DNA of 21,124 bases from CADEDH01 sp047971245. Lineage in GTDB: Bacteria; Actinomycetota; Acidimicrobiia; Acidimicrobiales; SZUA-35. Shown here piece after piece: positions 5,920 through 14,233 of the stretch. Location of the stretch: the NCBI GenBank assembly GCA_047971245.1, contig JBKDZN010000170.1, positions 1-21,124 of the forward strand. Direction: 5' to 3'. The notes under the pieces are model-generated. The model was not told the DNA's origin. It made no database searches and worked only from the letters and a program-made list of their open reading frames with translations. The position numbers and the translations under genes were made by a program. Every line of letters begins with the position of its first letter. Position 1 is the stretch's first letter.

Positions 5920-6822
5920 GTGACTACATGCTCTCGTAGTGAACGGTTGATGTACGGTAACTCTGTCGCCCATGTCCTCTACGAGCGGACACGGCGCCGG
6001 GCCTCTGACTTCACCGGGGATTTCGGCCGTCCTCCCTGCCTGGCCGCCCTCGTCGTCGGCACCGATCCGGCCTCACGGTCGATCGTGCGACTGAAGCAGA
6101 ATCGGTGCCGCCAGGTGGGCATCGATGCCCGCATCATCGAGTTGGCGGCATCGATCACCACCGAGGAACTGGTCGACACCATCCGCGCCCTGTCCGATGA
6201 CGGGGGCGTGGACGGCATCGTCGTCCAGGACCCGATCCCGAGCACCATCGACCAGCGGGCCGCCTTCGACGCCATCTGCCCGACCAAGGACGTCAACGGG
6301 GTGACCACGGCCTCGTTCGCGGCGGCCGCCTACGACCGGCCGGCCTTCAGGTCCTGCACGCCGGCGGCGATCATGACCCTGCTCAACACCTACCGGGTAC
6401 CGCTCGTGGGCGCCCACGCGGTGGTGGTGGGGGCCGACGACGCCCTCGGACCGCCACTCTGCATGATGCTCCTGACCGCCGGCGCCACCGTGACCTGTAC
6501 CGACACCCGGGCTCAGGGAGCGGCCGAGCTCGTGGCCACCGCTGACGTGGTGATCACCGGCACGGGCGTCCCCGGCTCGATCCCGGGGGCCTGGATCCGG
6601 GCGGGAGCGGTGGTGCTCGACGCCGGAACCGGTCACAACGGGCTCGGCGACGTCGAGTTCGACACCGCCATCGAACGGGCATCCCTGCTCGCCCCGGCCA
6701 CCAGCGGTGTCGGCCCCCTGGCCGTGGCCCTGCTGCTGGCCCAGACCATGGACGCCGCCCTGCCGAGCGACGACGACCCGGCCGATCGGGACGATCTCCT
6801 GAACCCTCGGGCGCCGACCTGA
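5920..6822 (+). CDS. Divergent FolD-like methylene-THF dehydrogenase/cyclohydrolase homologue
   Basis: 300 residues from GTG 5920, chosen because AGGAGG (5908-5913) lies 6 nt upstream. FolD interconverts methylene-, methenyl- and formyl-tetrahydrofolate in the cytosol. The fold is clear: PCLAALVVGTDPAS, the catalytic-type Lys K59 (VRLKQNRC), then VVQDPIP, CPTKDVNG, CTPAAIMTLL, a Rossmann region from about 163, and GVGP. Several normally invariant positions differ. The Tyr four residues before the Lys is Ile55. QLPLP reads QDPIP. KDVDG reads KDVNG (N126). The GRSxxVGxP nucleotide loop reads GADDALGPP. TPVPGGVGP reads APATSGVGP. Lys and Gln103 remain. It may be a paralogue with altered or reduced activity or another C1 or NAD(P)-linked role. 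A housekeeping folD elsewhere in the genome is expected but cannot be seen here. Confidence 0.8.
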   Translation: MTTCSRSERLMYGNSVAHVLYERTRRRASDFTGDFGRPPCLAALVVGTDPASRSIVRLKQNRCRQVGIDARIIELAASITTEELVDTIRALSDDGGVDGIVVQDPIPSTIDQRAAFDAICPTKDVNGVTTASFAAAAYDRPAFRSCTPAAIMTLLNTYRVPLVGAHAVVVGADDALGPPLCMMLLTAGATVTCTDTRAQGAAELVATADVVITGTGVPGSIPGAWIRAGAVVLDAGTGHNGLGDVEFDTAIERASLLAPATSGVGPLAVALLLAQTMDAALPSDDDPADRDDLLNPRAPT

Positions 6823-6863
6823 TCCGACACCGGCGCCCCGGGTCGCCGGCCCCCGACGCACGC

Positions 6864-8495
6864 TCAGCCGGTCAGCTCATGCTCGTCGAACGCGCCCGCC
6901 TCCCACGCCTGGCGCAGGGCGAACTTCTGGATCTTGCCCGAACCGGTGAGCGGGAAATCGTCCACCGTGAACCATCGGGCCGGCGTCTTCTGGGGGGAGA
7001 GCTCGGCCCGGATGAAGCTACGGAGCTCGGCGACGGTTGGGGTATCGGACCCCTCCCCCACCCGGATGAAGGCGGCGACGACCTCACCCCAGCGATCGTC
7101 GGGCAGGCCGGCGACCGCCAGCTCGACGATGGCCGGATGCCGGATCAGCACCTCTTCGATCTCGGCTGGGAACAGGTTCTCGCCGCCCCGGATGATCATG
7201 TCCTTCAACCGTCCGACGATCCGGCAGTAGCCCCGCTCGTCCATGGTCGCCAGGTCGCCGGTGCGGAGCCAGCCGTCGGGCCGCAGGGTCGCCGCGGTGG
7301 CGTCCGGATTCTCGAAGTACTCGATCATGGTCATGTAGCCCCGGGCCCAGAGCTCCCCCTGCTCGCCGACGGGCACCGTCTCCAGGGTGTCGGGATCGAC
7401 CACCCGGAGCTCGGTGTGAGGCAGCGGTGGCCCGACCGTGCCCCCCTTGTCGTCGGGGCTGTCGTCCGGCCGGGTGTTGGTCAGCACCGGTGAGCACTCG
7501 GTCTGCCCGTAGACGATGGTGAAGTTCACCCCGAGCGTGCCCTCGATCCTGCGCACCAGGGCCTCGGGGACCTGGGCTCCGCCCGACACGATGCCGGTCC
7601 ACGACGACAGGTCGCGTTCGGCGAAGTCGGGGTGCTCCATGGCCGCCACCAACATGGTCGGCACCGCCCCGGTGAACGCTCCCTGTTCCCGCTCGATCAT
7701 CTCCAGGAACAGGCCGGGTTCGAAACCGGGCAGGACCACCAGCTTCGCCCGACGGTCGAGGGCGCCCAGCACCCCCATCACGCAACCACCGGTGTGGAAC
7801 AGCGGCATCGGGCTCACCCACGACGCACCGTCGCTCACCTCGACCCGATCGGCCCACAGCATCGCATTGTCCACCACACTGTGGTGGCGGAGGACAACCC
7901 CCTTGGGGAACCCGGTGGTCCCGCTGGTGTACTGGATCTGGGCCGGATCGTCACCCCCGACCGAGGGGAGGTCGTGGGCCGACGCGGCCGCCATCAACTC
8001 GTCCAACCGATCGAGGCGCAGGATGTGGCGCAGGTCGGGCAGATCGGCCTGGATGGCTTCGGCGTGGGCGGCGATGGGATTGCCCCGCACGTCGGGGACC
8101 ACGAACACACCGGAGGCGCGGGACTGGCCCAGCACGTAGGCGGCCTCTCCCGGCTGGAGGCTGGGGTTGAGGGTCACCAGCGTGACGCCGGCCAGGGCGG
8201 CGCCGTACTCGACGAGCACCCACTCGGGAAGGTTGTGGGCCCACACCCCGAACCGTTCCCCGGGTTCGAAGTGGTCGAGCAGGGCGTTGGCGCACCGCTC
8301 GGCGTCGGCCAGCAACTGGGCGTAGGTCCACCGCCGCCCCCCGCCGGAGATCCCCTCCACCAGGGCCGTTCGATCGGGGACCTCGGCCGCCACCTCCCGC
8401 AGGCGGGCCCCGACCGTGATCCCGGGCCGGAGCGACGGTCCGGCCCCGTCGGGGACGACATGGGAGGTGGTGAGGGGAGTCGCCTGGGTGGTCAT
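6864..8495 (-). CDS. Acyl-CoA synthetase (AMP-forming), class I adenylate-forming family
   Basis: 543 residues from ATG 8495. It activates a carboxylic acid with ATP to the acyl-AMP and then the CoA thioester. Core motifs in order: P-loop YTSGTTGFPKG (189-199), MPLFHTGG (230-237), YGQTECSP (329-336), GWLRTGDL (408-415, D414 binding the ribose), GRLKDMIIRGGENLFPAEIE hinge region (428-447), and the C-terminal catalytic Lys K521 in LTGSGKIQKF. It is full length with no missing motif. It resembles medium- or long-chain fatty acid or cyclohexanecarboxylate-type ligases; the substrate cannot be read from sequence. It stands alone, convergent with the FolD-like gene and divergent from the maleylpyruvate isomerase-family gene. 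No clear ribosome-binding site precedes the start. Confidence 0.92.
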   Translation of the reverse strand: MTTQATPLTTSHVVPDGAGPSLRPGITVGARLREVAAEVPDRTALVEGISGGGRRWTYAQLLADAERCANALLDHFEPGERFGVWAHNLPEWVLVEYGAALAGVTLVTLNPSLQPGEAAYVLGQSRASGVFVVPDVRGNPIAAHAEAIQADLPDLRHILRLDRLDELMAAASAHDLPSVGGDDPAQIQYTSGTTGFPKGVVLRHHSVVDNAMLWADRVEVSDGASWVSPMPLFHTGGCVMGVLGALDRRAKLVVLPGFEPGLFLEMIEREQGAFTGAVPTMLVAAMEHPDFAERDLSSWTGIVSGGAQVPEALVRRIEGTLGVNFTIVYGQTECSPVLTNTRPDDSPDDKGGTVGPPLPHTELRVVDPDTLETVPVGEQGELWARGYMTMIEYFENPDATAATLRPDGWLRTGDLATMDERGYCRIVGRLKDMIIRGGENLFPAEIEEVLIRHPAIVELAVAGLPDDRWGEVVAAFIRVGEGSDTPTVAELRSFIRAELSPQKTPARWFTVDDFPLTGSGKIQKFALRQAWEAGAFDEHELTG

Positions 8496-8668
8496 GGCTC
8501 GAAGTGTGGCAGGGCGCGGCCCCACCCGACCAGCGGGAACCGACACGCCGCTCGAACCGACAACCACCCGGGCCGACGCGGCGGCCCCGGAATCGGAGAT
8601 CCACGACCCGATCCGCGGGCGGGAGCCCAACTATGGTGACGGTCGGGACGGCGGCGAGCGGAGCAGCG

Positions 8669-9454
8669 ATGGACCGGGAACCGGACGGCTGGCAGCGCAA
8701 CCGAAGCGACATCACGACCACGACGGGCCAGATCGCCCGGATACTCCGGGGGGTGTGGTCGGCGGACACCCCGGTCCCGGGACTCGAGTGGACGGTCGGC
8801 CAGGTGGGCGCCCACCTGGTCAGCCTCCCCCGCCGGTACCGCCGCGTCATGCACGATCATGAGCCGTTCCCCGCCGATCTTGCGGCGCTCAACGCCGACG
8901 AGCTGGCCGCCGTGGGCCACCACGACCCTGAGGACCTGGCCGACCTGCTCGAAACCGCGATCGGCGACCTGCTCGACGAGCTCGGCGACGACGGGACCCG
9001 CACCGTGCGGTTCTTCGCCATGGGCCACTCGGTGGAGGGCGTGGGCGGCGTCCTGCTCAGCGAGCTGCTCCTCCACGGCTGGGATCTGGCCCGGGTCGAG
9101 CGATTGCCGTGGCCGATCACGGCCGACCAGGCCCGGTCCTGTCTCCGAGCCCTGCTGCCCACGGTGCCCCACCGGTCCGACCGGGCCGCGGCGTCCGGCA
9201 CCGGCAGGCCCCTGCACCTCCGGCTCCGTCCCGACGAAGACTGGACGGTCGAGCTGGCCGACGGTGCCATCTCGGTGGAACCCGGCCGGCCGGGCCGGGC
9301 CGACGCCCACCTCTCCAGCGACCCGGCCACCTTCCTGCTGGTCGCCTACGGTCGCATCAGCCGACGTCGGGCCCGCCTCCGGGCCGCCATGGTCGGCTAC
9401 GGCAAGCGACCCTGGCTGGCCGGCTCGCTGACCGACCTGCTCACCGCGGCGTAG
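8669..9454 (+). CDS. Maleylpyruvate isomerase/mycothiol-dependent family protein (DinB fold)
   Basis: 261 residues from ATG 8669, with GGAG about 6 nt upstream. An in-frame ATG at 8633 is possible but overlaps a TATGGT hexamer that could be a -10. The N-terminal four-helix DinB-like domain carries a potential metal triad H49 (GAHLVSL), E132 and H136 (SELLLHGWDLA), with the same E-x3-H spacing as mycothiol-dependent maleylpyruvate isomerase. The C-terminal part (about 180-260) resembles the SCP2-like tail of this family (DAHLSSDPATFLLVAYGR). Family members are mycothiol-linked isomerases or transferases, widespread in actinobacteria and mostly of unknown substrate. Only 31 nt separate it from the DUF5996 gene, so the two may be co-transcribed despite the palindrome between them. 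Confidence 0.8.
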   Translation: MDREPDGWQRNRSDITTTTGQIARILRGVWSADTPVPGLEWTVGQVGAHLVSLPRRYRRVMHDHEPFPADLAALNADELAAVGHHDPEDLADLLETAIGDLLDELGDDGTRTVRFFAMGHSVEGVGGVLLSELLLHGWDLARVERLPWPITADQARSCLRALLPTVPHRSDRAAASGTGRPLHLRLRPDEDWTVELADGAISVEPGRPGRADAHLSSDPATFLLVAYGRISRRRARLRAAMVGYGKRPWLAGSLTDLLTAA

Positions 9455-9473
9455 GGTCGGTACCGACCCTACG
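9450..9473. promoter_or_regulatory. 24-bp perfect palindrome between two co-directed genes
   Basis: CGTAGGGTCGGT (9450-9461) and its exact reverse complement ACCGACCCTACG (9462-9473) meet without a spacer. The left arm contains the upstream stop TAG (9452-9454), and the right end touches the GGAGGG ribosome-binding site (9473-9478) of the DUF5996 gene. A continuous palindrome fits a dimeric regulator site. As RNA it would give a 10-bp hairpin with a GTAC loop. No T-run follows, so it is a weak candidate for an intrinsic terminator. Confidence 0.55.
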
Positions 9474-9485
9474 GAGGGACCCCCG

Positions 9486-10472
9486 ATGACCACCGACACC
9501 GACCCCACGGGCGCGGCCGGCTCCGACACCGGCAGCGGCTGGCCCCGGCTCCCCAGCGATCAGTGGGCCGACACCATCGAAACCCTGCATCTCTGGACCC
9601 AGATCGTGGGCAAGATCCGCCTCGGGTACGGGCCGTGGCTGAACCACTCGTGGGGTGTGCCCCTGTACGTGTCCGCCCGGGGCCTGCGGACCTCGATCAT
9701 CCCGTTCGACCACGGCGCGGTGGAGCTGGAGTTCGATCTCGTCGAGCATCGGCTCACGATCCACACCACCGCCGGCGGGTGGCGGTCGATCCCGCTGCGG
9801 AGCGGGGCCGTGGCCGACGTCCACCGGTCGGTCCTCGACGCCATGGCCCAGGTGGGCGCACCGGTGACGATCAACCCGATGCCGAGCGAGATCCCCGACG
9901 CCATCCCCTTCGACCGTGACACCGGCCTCCGCACCTATGATCCCGAGCAGGCCACGGCCCTGTGGCGGGCCCTGCTCCAGGCCGAGCGGGTGTTCACCCG
10001 CTTCCGGGCCGACTTCCTGGGGAAGGCCAGTCCCGTCCACTTCTTCTGGGGCAGTTTCGACCTGGCCACCACCCGGTTCTCCGGCCGGTCGGCACCGGCC
10101 CACCCCGGCGGGGTCCCGAACTTCCCCGACGATGTCGCCCGGGAGGCCTATTCCCACGAGGTGACCAGCGTCGGCTTCTGGCCCGGCAACCGGCTGAGTC
10201 CCGAGCCGATCTTCTACGCCTACGCCTATCCGACCCCCGATGGGTTCTCGACGGCGTCGGTGGAGCCGGCCGCCGCGACCTGGCAGGGCGAACTCGGCGA
10301 GTTCGTCCTGCCCTACGCCACCGTCGCGGCTGCTCCCGATCCCGACGCCGAGCTGCTGTCGTTCCTCGCGTCCACCCACGCCGCCGCCGCCGACCTGGCC
10401 GGCTGGCCACGCGACGAGCTGGAATGCGCCCGCCCCATGGGCCCGGACTGGTGGCGGAACCGGGGCCGCTGA
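9486..10472 (+). CDS. DUF5996 family protein
   Basis: 328 residues. ATG 9486 follows GGAGGG (9473-9478) by 7 nt. The sequence carries the features I associate with DUF5996: WPRLPSDQWADTIETLHLW, IVGKIRL, PWLNHSWGVPLYVSARGL, a central IPFDRD, then SPVHFFWGSFDLATTRFSGR and AYSHEVTSVGFWPG. No signal peptide or membrane helix is present, so it is cytosolic. The many conserved His, Trp and Asp residues in the HFFWGSFDL and SHEV segments suggest a ligand or metal pocket. No biochemical function is established to my knowledge, and the neighbours do not settle it. Confidence 0.85.
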   Translation: MTTDTDPTGAAGSDTGSGWPRLPSDQWADTIETLHLWTQIVGKIRLGYGPWLNHSWGVPLYVSARGLRTSIIPFDHGAVELEFDLVEHRLTIHTTAGGWRSIPLRSGAVADVHRSVLDAMAQVGAPVTINPMPSEIPDAIPFDRDTGLRTYDPEQATALWRALLQAERVFTRFRADFLGKASPVHFFWGSFDLATTRFSGRSAPAHPGGVPNFPDDVAREAYSHEVTSVGFWPGNRLSPEPIFYAYAYPTPDGFSTASVEPAAATWQGELGEFVLPYATVAAAPDPDAELLSFLASTHAAAADLAGWPRDELECARPMGPDWWRNRGR

Positions 10473-10501
10473 CCGGAACCGGCCCCGCTCCCGCCGGTCA
10501 G
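10461..10501. terminator. Interleaved inverted repeats between convergent genes (possible bidirectional terminator)
   Basis: Two perfect 8-bp inverted repeats are interleaved. CGGGGCCG (10461-10468) pairs with CGGCCCCG (10480-10487). CTGACCGG (10469-10476) pairs with CCGGTCAG (10494-10501). The second repeat contains both convergent stop codons: TGA 10470-10472 of the DUF5996 gene and TCA 10498-10500 of the esterase. There is no T-run. Confidence 0.5.
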
Positions 10502-11622
10502 GGCAACGAGTGACGACTGAAGAACGCCCACGACAGATCGGTGGCGTTGATCTCGGTGTTGGTCTTCCCCAGACCGGCGGGTTCGCTGACCGCGGCCGAC
10601 GCCGCCGATCCGGGCCAGGTGTGGCCGCCGTCGGCGATCCGGTAGAAGGCGGCCTCGATCCCGTCGGGGCAACCCTGATACGTGAGGCTGGTCACGTTCT
10701 CCGTGATCGCGTCGGCCACCGGTGCGGCGTCACAGCCGTCGCCGGTGGCGAACTCGGTGAACTCCTCGGGGATCACCGCCTCGAACAGATCGATCCGGAT
10801 CCCGGGGAACAGGGTCGAGTAGCCGCCACCGTTGTAGGGCACGATCGTGTCCTCCTCCCCGTGGAAGGCCAGGTAGGGCACGGGCCGTGACGGGCTGCAC
10901 CCGTCGGGGTGATGCAACCCCGCCACTGAGGCGGCCGCCGCGATCCGGTCGGCCAGCTCGCACACCAGCCGGGAACTGAAGTAGCCACCGTTGGACATGC
11001 CCGTGGTGTACACCCGGGCCTCGTCCACGCAGGTGGTGGCGATCAGGTTGTCGAGCAGGGCCCCGGCGAAGGCGAGATCGTCGCGGGTGGGGTCGTCATC
11101 GTCGGTCAACTCCCACGAGTTGTACACCTCGCCCGGTGCCGGGACGCCGGTGGGGGCCGCCACCAGGAAGCCTTCGCGTTCGGCGGTGGCCGGATACCCC
11201 GAGAACATCAACTGTTCGGGCCCGTCCGAGCCGAGCCCGTGCCAGTTCAGAACCAGCGGGGTGGGCACGGCCGGGTCGTAGCTCGGCGGCACTACCAGCT
11301 CGTACACCCGGGTTCGTCCCTCGAACGCCATCGACACCGTCGTTTGACCGGGGGTCAGGGCGATCCCGCAGCCCGAGCCGCCCGTTCCACCACCGGTCGG
11401 GGCGGTGGTGACCGACCCGGCGGTGTCGGTGGTGGTCGGTCCGGCCTCGGTCGTGGTCGACGATGCCGTCGCGTCGGTGGCCACCGTGTCGGTGCGGTCG
11501 GCCAGTGAGTCCGAACAGGCCGACATCACCAGCACGGACGCCATCAGCGCGGCGATGGCCGCCAGGAAGGGTCGTGCCCGGTGTTGCCACGATCCTGCGA
11601 ACCTCGGCCCTCCGGATCCCAT
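10498..11622 (-). CDS. Secreted lipoprotein esterase, PHB-depolymerase/LpqC-like
   Basis: 374 residues from ATG 11622 (a GTG one codon upstream is also possible). TAGGGT lies 6 nt before the ATG, favouring a leaderless start. The N-terminus has Arg residues, a hydrophobic core and a lipobox (MSAC, Cys36), so the protein should be lipid-anchored outside the membrane. A Thr/Ser/Ala-rich linker (about 38-82) follows. The alpha/beta hydrolase domain has LVLNWHGLGSD (oxyanion loop), nucleophile S210 in GMSNGGY, acid D258 in FHGEEDTIVPY and H334 in DGGHTWPG, all typical of the LpqC/polyhydroxybutyrate depolymerase/feruloyl esterase group. Several Cys residues may form disulfides. The likely role is hydrolysis of extracellular polyester or aromatic esters; the substrate is unproven. 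Confidence 0.88.
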   Translation of the reverse strand: MGSGGPRFAGSWQHRARPFLAAIAALMASVLVMSACSDSLADRTDTVATDATASSTTTEAGPTTTDTAGSVTTAPTGGGTGGSGCGIALTPGQTTVSMAFEGRTRVYELVVPPSYDPAVPTPLVLNWHGLGSDGPEQLMFSGYPATAEREGFLVAAPTGVPAPGEVYNSWELTDDDDPTRDDLAFAGALLDNLIATTCVDEARVYTTGMSNGGYFSSRLVCELADRIAAAASVAGLHHPDGCSPSRPVPYLAFHGEEDTIVPYNGGGYSTLFPGIRIDLFEAVIPEEFTEFATGDGCDAAPVADAITENVTSLTYQGCPDGIEAAFYRIADGGHTWPGSAASAAVSEPAGLGKTNTEINATDLSWAFFSRHSLP

Positions 11623-11628
11623 CACGTC

Positions 11629-11634
11629 ACCCTA
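11629..11634 (-). promoter_or_regulatory. -10 element of the esterase gene (TAGGGT)
   Basis: Minus-strand TAGGGT fits TANNNT and ends 6 nt before ATG 11622. This spacing would start transcription at or beside the start codon. No convincing -35 is seen. Confidence 0.4.
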
Positions 11635-11672
11635 GCAATGGTGTCGCTCGGCCGCCCTGGCAGGCTGGGCCG

Positions 11673-12944
11673 ATGCGAGCCGCCTTCCGCTCCCTGGAGC
11701 ACCGCAACGCCCGGCTGTTCTTCGGCGGGATGCTGATCTCCAATATCGGGACGTGGGCCCAGTTCACGGCGGTGGCGATCCTGGTCGACCGGCTGACCGC
11801 GTCGACGACCGCCATCGGTGTCCTCACCGCCCTCCAGTTCACCCCGATGCTGCTGCTGGGCGCCTGGGCGGGCGCCGTGTCGGATCAGGTCTCCCGATGG
11901 AAGATGTCGCTGATCACCCAGTCCGGCCTGGCCCTGCAGGCCGTCGCCCTGGCGGTGCTCGACCTCACCGGCCACGCCACCCTGCCCGCGGTGTACACCC
12001 TGACCCTTGTGCTCGGGGTGGTCAGCGCCTTTGACAACCCGGCCCGCCGGGGTTTCGTGACCGAGCTCGTCCCCACCGCCCAGATCCCCAACGCGGTCTC
12101 GCTCAACACCGCGGTCATGACCGGGTCCCGGATCTTCGGCCCCGCCCTCACCGCCCTGCTGGTCAACCGTGTCGGCACGACCTGGCTGTTCACCGCCAAC
12201 GCGGTGTCGTTCGTGGCCATCCTCGCCAGCCTGCTCCTGCTCGACCGGACCCGCCTTCACCATCCGCCCCGGGCCCCGCGGGGCGGAACCCCGATCCGCG
12301 ACGGGCTCCGGGCCGTGTGGGACAACCCGGTGTTGCGGTCGACGTTCATCGTGTTCAGTGTCCTGTCCACCTTCGGCTACAACTACAGCGTCTCGCTGCC
12401 CCGCATGTCGGAGCAGTTGTGGGGCAACGAGCAGTGGTACGGGGTGCTGCTCACCATGGCCAGCCTCGGCTCCCTGATCGGCGCCCTGCTGACCGCGTCC
12501 CGGGCGCTGGTCTCGTTGCGATGGTTCGCCCTGACGGGCCTGGTGCTGGCGGTCGGCGGGTTGGCCCTCTCCGCCGCCCCGTCGGGTTGGGTGGCGATGG
12601 CCACCGCGGTACCGATGGGGATCGGCGGGGCGGGCATGGTCAGCGCCATGAACGCGATCGCCCAGCAGGAGTGTGAACCCGACATGCGGGGCCGGATCCT
12701 GGCCCTCACCGCAGTGGCGTTCCTCGGGTCCTACCCGATCGGCGGCCCCATCACCGGCCTCGTCGGCGACCACATCGGTCTGCGCTGGTCGTTGGCCTAC
12801 GGCGCGGTCATCTCCCTGGCCGCGGTGGCCGGTTTCATCTGGTGGGCCCTCGGTCAGGGGCCCGGGGCCGGTCGGGTGGCGACCGCCCGGAGCCTGCTCG
12901 GCGCCACCGACGCCCGGGCGGCGGGTGCCGCGGGACGCCCCTGA
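11673..12944 (+). CDS. MFS transporter, MFS_3/EntS-like exporter
   Basis: 423 residues from ATG 11673. It shows the usual series of about 12 hydrophobic segments, with a charged central loop near residues 190-210 (DRTRLHHPPRAPRGG). Family landmarks include FRSLEHRNARLFFGGMLIS at the N-terminus, the loop AFDNPARRGFVTELVP after helix 4, and PRMSEQLWG in the second half. This is the enterobactin-exporter-like group, which takes up protons while expelling drugs, siderophores or metabolites. The substrate is unknown and there is no siderophore or biosynthesis gene beside it. An N-terminal extension is open upstream but has no transporter character. Its promoter region is shared with the divergent esterase gene. 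Confidence 0.9.
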   Translation: MRAAFRSLEHRNARLFFGGMLISNIGTWAQFTAVAILVDRLTASTTAIGVLTALQFTPMLLLGAWAGAVSDQVSRWKMSLITQSGLALQAVALAVLDLTGHATLPAVYTLTLVLGVVSAFDNPARRGFVTELVPTAQIPNAVSLNTAVMTGSRIFGPALTALLVNRVGTTWLFTANAVSFVAILASLLLLDRTRLHHPPRAPRGGTPIRDGLRAVWDNPVLRSTFIVFSVLSTFGYNYSVSLPRMSEQLWGNEQWYGVLLTMASLGSLIGALLTASRALVSLRWFALTGLVLAVGGLALSAAPSGWVAMATAVPMGIGGAGMVSAMNAIAQQECEPDMRGRILALTAVAFLGSYPIGGPITGLVGDHIGLRWSLAYGAVISLAAVAGFIWWALGQGPGAGRVATARSLLGATDARAAGAAGRP

Positions 12945-12970
12945 CCACCCTCCGGCCGGCCTCCGTCAGG
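12940..12970. terminator. Inverted repeat spanning convergent stops (weak terminator candidate)
   Basis: CCTGAC (12940-12945) pairs with GTCAGG (12965-12970) and includes both stop codons. A self-complementary CCGGCCGG (12952-12959) lies at the centre. Pairing is short and there is no T-run. Confidence 0.3.
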
Positions 12971-14186
12971 AGGTGAGGGCCTCGAGCCAGACCCGGAGGT
13001 CGGCCGGGGTCATCGTGTCGCGCCGGCCGAGATCGTCGGGGGCCACCTCGACCAGGGGTTCGGGAACCTGCTGGACCACGAGATCGAGGACGTCGGCCCG
13101 GGCGTAATCGTCGACCACGGCAGCCATCTCCTCGTCGTGCTCGGCACCCCGGGCCCGGGCCGCGCCGACCAGGCCGGTGAGCAGGGACTCCCAGGTGGTC
13201 ATCGGCCCCTGGGTGATCGACGCCGATTCGACCATGGAGTCGACGAAGGCGAACGGGACCCGTTCGATCCGGAGCCCGGCGGCCAGTGTGGCGTACAACC
13301 AGTCGGCGTCGAACGAGAACCCGAACGTCGACGGTGCTGCCAGGATGGCGTCGAGGGCGGCCCGGCCGTACAGCTTGAACGGGGCCTGGGTGTCGGTGAG
13401 ACCGCGGGCGAACAGCTCCCGGCCCACCATGCGCTGCATGTGCCGCAGCACCACGATCCCCGGACCCCACCTCGCCTCGGCCTTGACCAGCACCGATTCG
13501 GGGTGCTTCCGGTCGCCGATCACGGCGTCGGCCCGCCCGGCGGCGAACGGCTCCAGCAACAGGCCGAGCTGACCGAGGTTCACCGACCCGTCGGCGTCGG
13601 TGAGCACGACGGCGTCGGCACCCTGGTCGAGGGCGTGCCCGGCCCCGAGCACCATGGCCCCGCCCTTGCGGGAAGCGTCGACATGGTCGAGGGAGGCGAG
13701 AGGCCCATCGGGTGCCGGGATCGCCTCGGAGAGCCGGAGCACGGCCACCCGATCCCCGTACCGGTGTTCGGCCGCCCGCTCCGCGGCCACCGTGGCACTG
13801 TCCTCGGGGTCGCCATCGTCGACAGCCACCAGGCTCCAGGCCACCGCGGAGCCCTCCAGGAGCCAGGCGAGCTGATCGAGCTTGACCGCCAGCGAGTCCT
13901 CCCCGGTCGGGTTGTCCTCCGTCCGGGGACGCAACCGGCGCCGCTCCCCCCACATGGCGACCAGCACCGCGATCCGGCCCGACCAGTCGAGCTCCTGCAC
14001 GGTCGCCTTGGAGCGGGCCAGACGGCGGGCGATGGCCAGGTCGAGCGGCTCGACACCCCCGCCTGGATCCCCGGCCCGGGAGGCCGCCACCAGCCGGTCG
14101 GCCATGTCCCGCACCCGGCGCTGATCCTCGATGGACCCGATGTCGAAGCTGCCGGTGACGCCGACCGGTTCCTCCCCAGTGCTCAT
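12966..14186 (-). CDS. GT2-like glycosyltransferase (GT-A fold)
   Basis: 406 residues from ATG 14186; TAAGCT 6 nt upstream suggests a leaderless start. After an N-terminal region of about 70 residues, the GT-A core runs from IAVLVAMWGER. It includes VAVDDGDPEDS (121-130), the metal-binding D197-A-D199 (LTDADGS), then DTQAPFKLYGRAAL (265-278) and SFDADWLY (291-298). The last two resemble the DTQCGFK and FDxE/DxLL motifs of polyprenyl-phosphate sugar transferases. No transmembrane helix is evident, so it acts in the cytosol or at the membrane surface. A C-terminal extension (about 340-406) is not recognised. Donor and acceptor are unknown, and there is no cell-wall gene cluster around it. It is divergent from the hemolysin III gene. 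Confidence 0.82.
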   Translation of the reverse strand: MSTGEEPVGVTGSFDIGSIEDQRRVRDMADRLVAASRAGDPGGGVEPLDLAIARRLARSKATVQELDWSGRIAVLVAMWGERRRLRPRTEDNPTGEDSLAVKLDQLAWLLEGSAVAWSLVAVDDGDPEDSATVAAERAAEHRYGDRVAVLRLSEAIPAPDGPLASLDHVDASRKGGAMVLGAGHALDQGADAVVLTDADGSVNLGQLGLLLEPFAAGRADAVIGDRKHPESVLVKAEARWGPGIVVLRHMQRMVGRELFARGLTDTQAPFKLYGRAALDAILAAPSTFGFSFDADWLYATLAAGLRIERVPFAFVDSMVESASITQGPMTTWESLLTGLVGAARARGAEHDEEMAAVVDDYARADVLDLVVQQVPEPLVEVAPDDLGRRDTMTPADLRVWLEALTS

Positions 14187-14192
14187 GGGCCC

Positions 14193-14198
14193 AGCTTA
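14193..14198 (-). promoter_or_regulatory. -10 element of the glycosyltransferase gene (TAAGCT)
   Basis: Minus-strand TAAGCT fits TANNNT and ends 6 nt before ATG 14186. There is no Shine-Dalgarno sequence, so a leaderless transcript is likely. Confidence 0.4.
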
Positions 14199-14233
14199 CG
14201 ACACCCCGTCGACGACCGCGGTCGGCCGCGGCG

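Noticed and set aside
5758..5973. 71-codon minus-strand frame in the AT-rich spacer
   Set aside because: No ribosome-binding site, no family resemblance, and it overlaps the well-supported ribosome-binding site and start of the FolD-like gene.
8633..8668. Earlier ATG 8633 for the isomerase-family gene
   Set aside because: The ATG overlaps a TATGGT -10-like hexamer, and the next ATG (8669) has a better GGAG spacing and matches the expected N-terminus.
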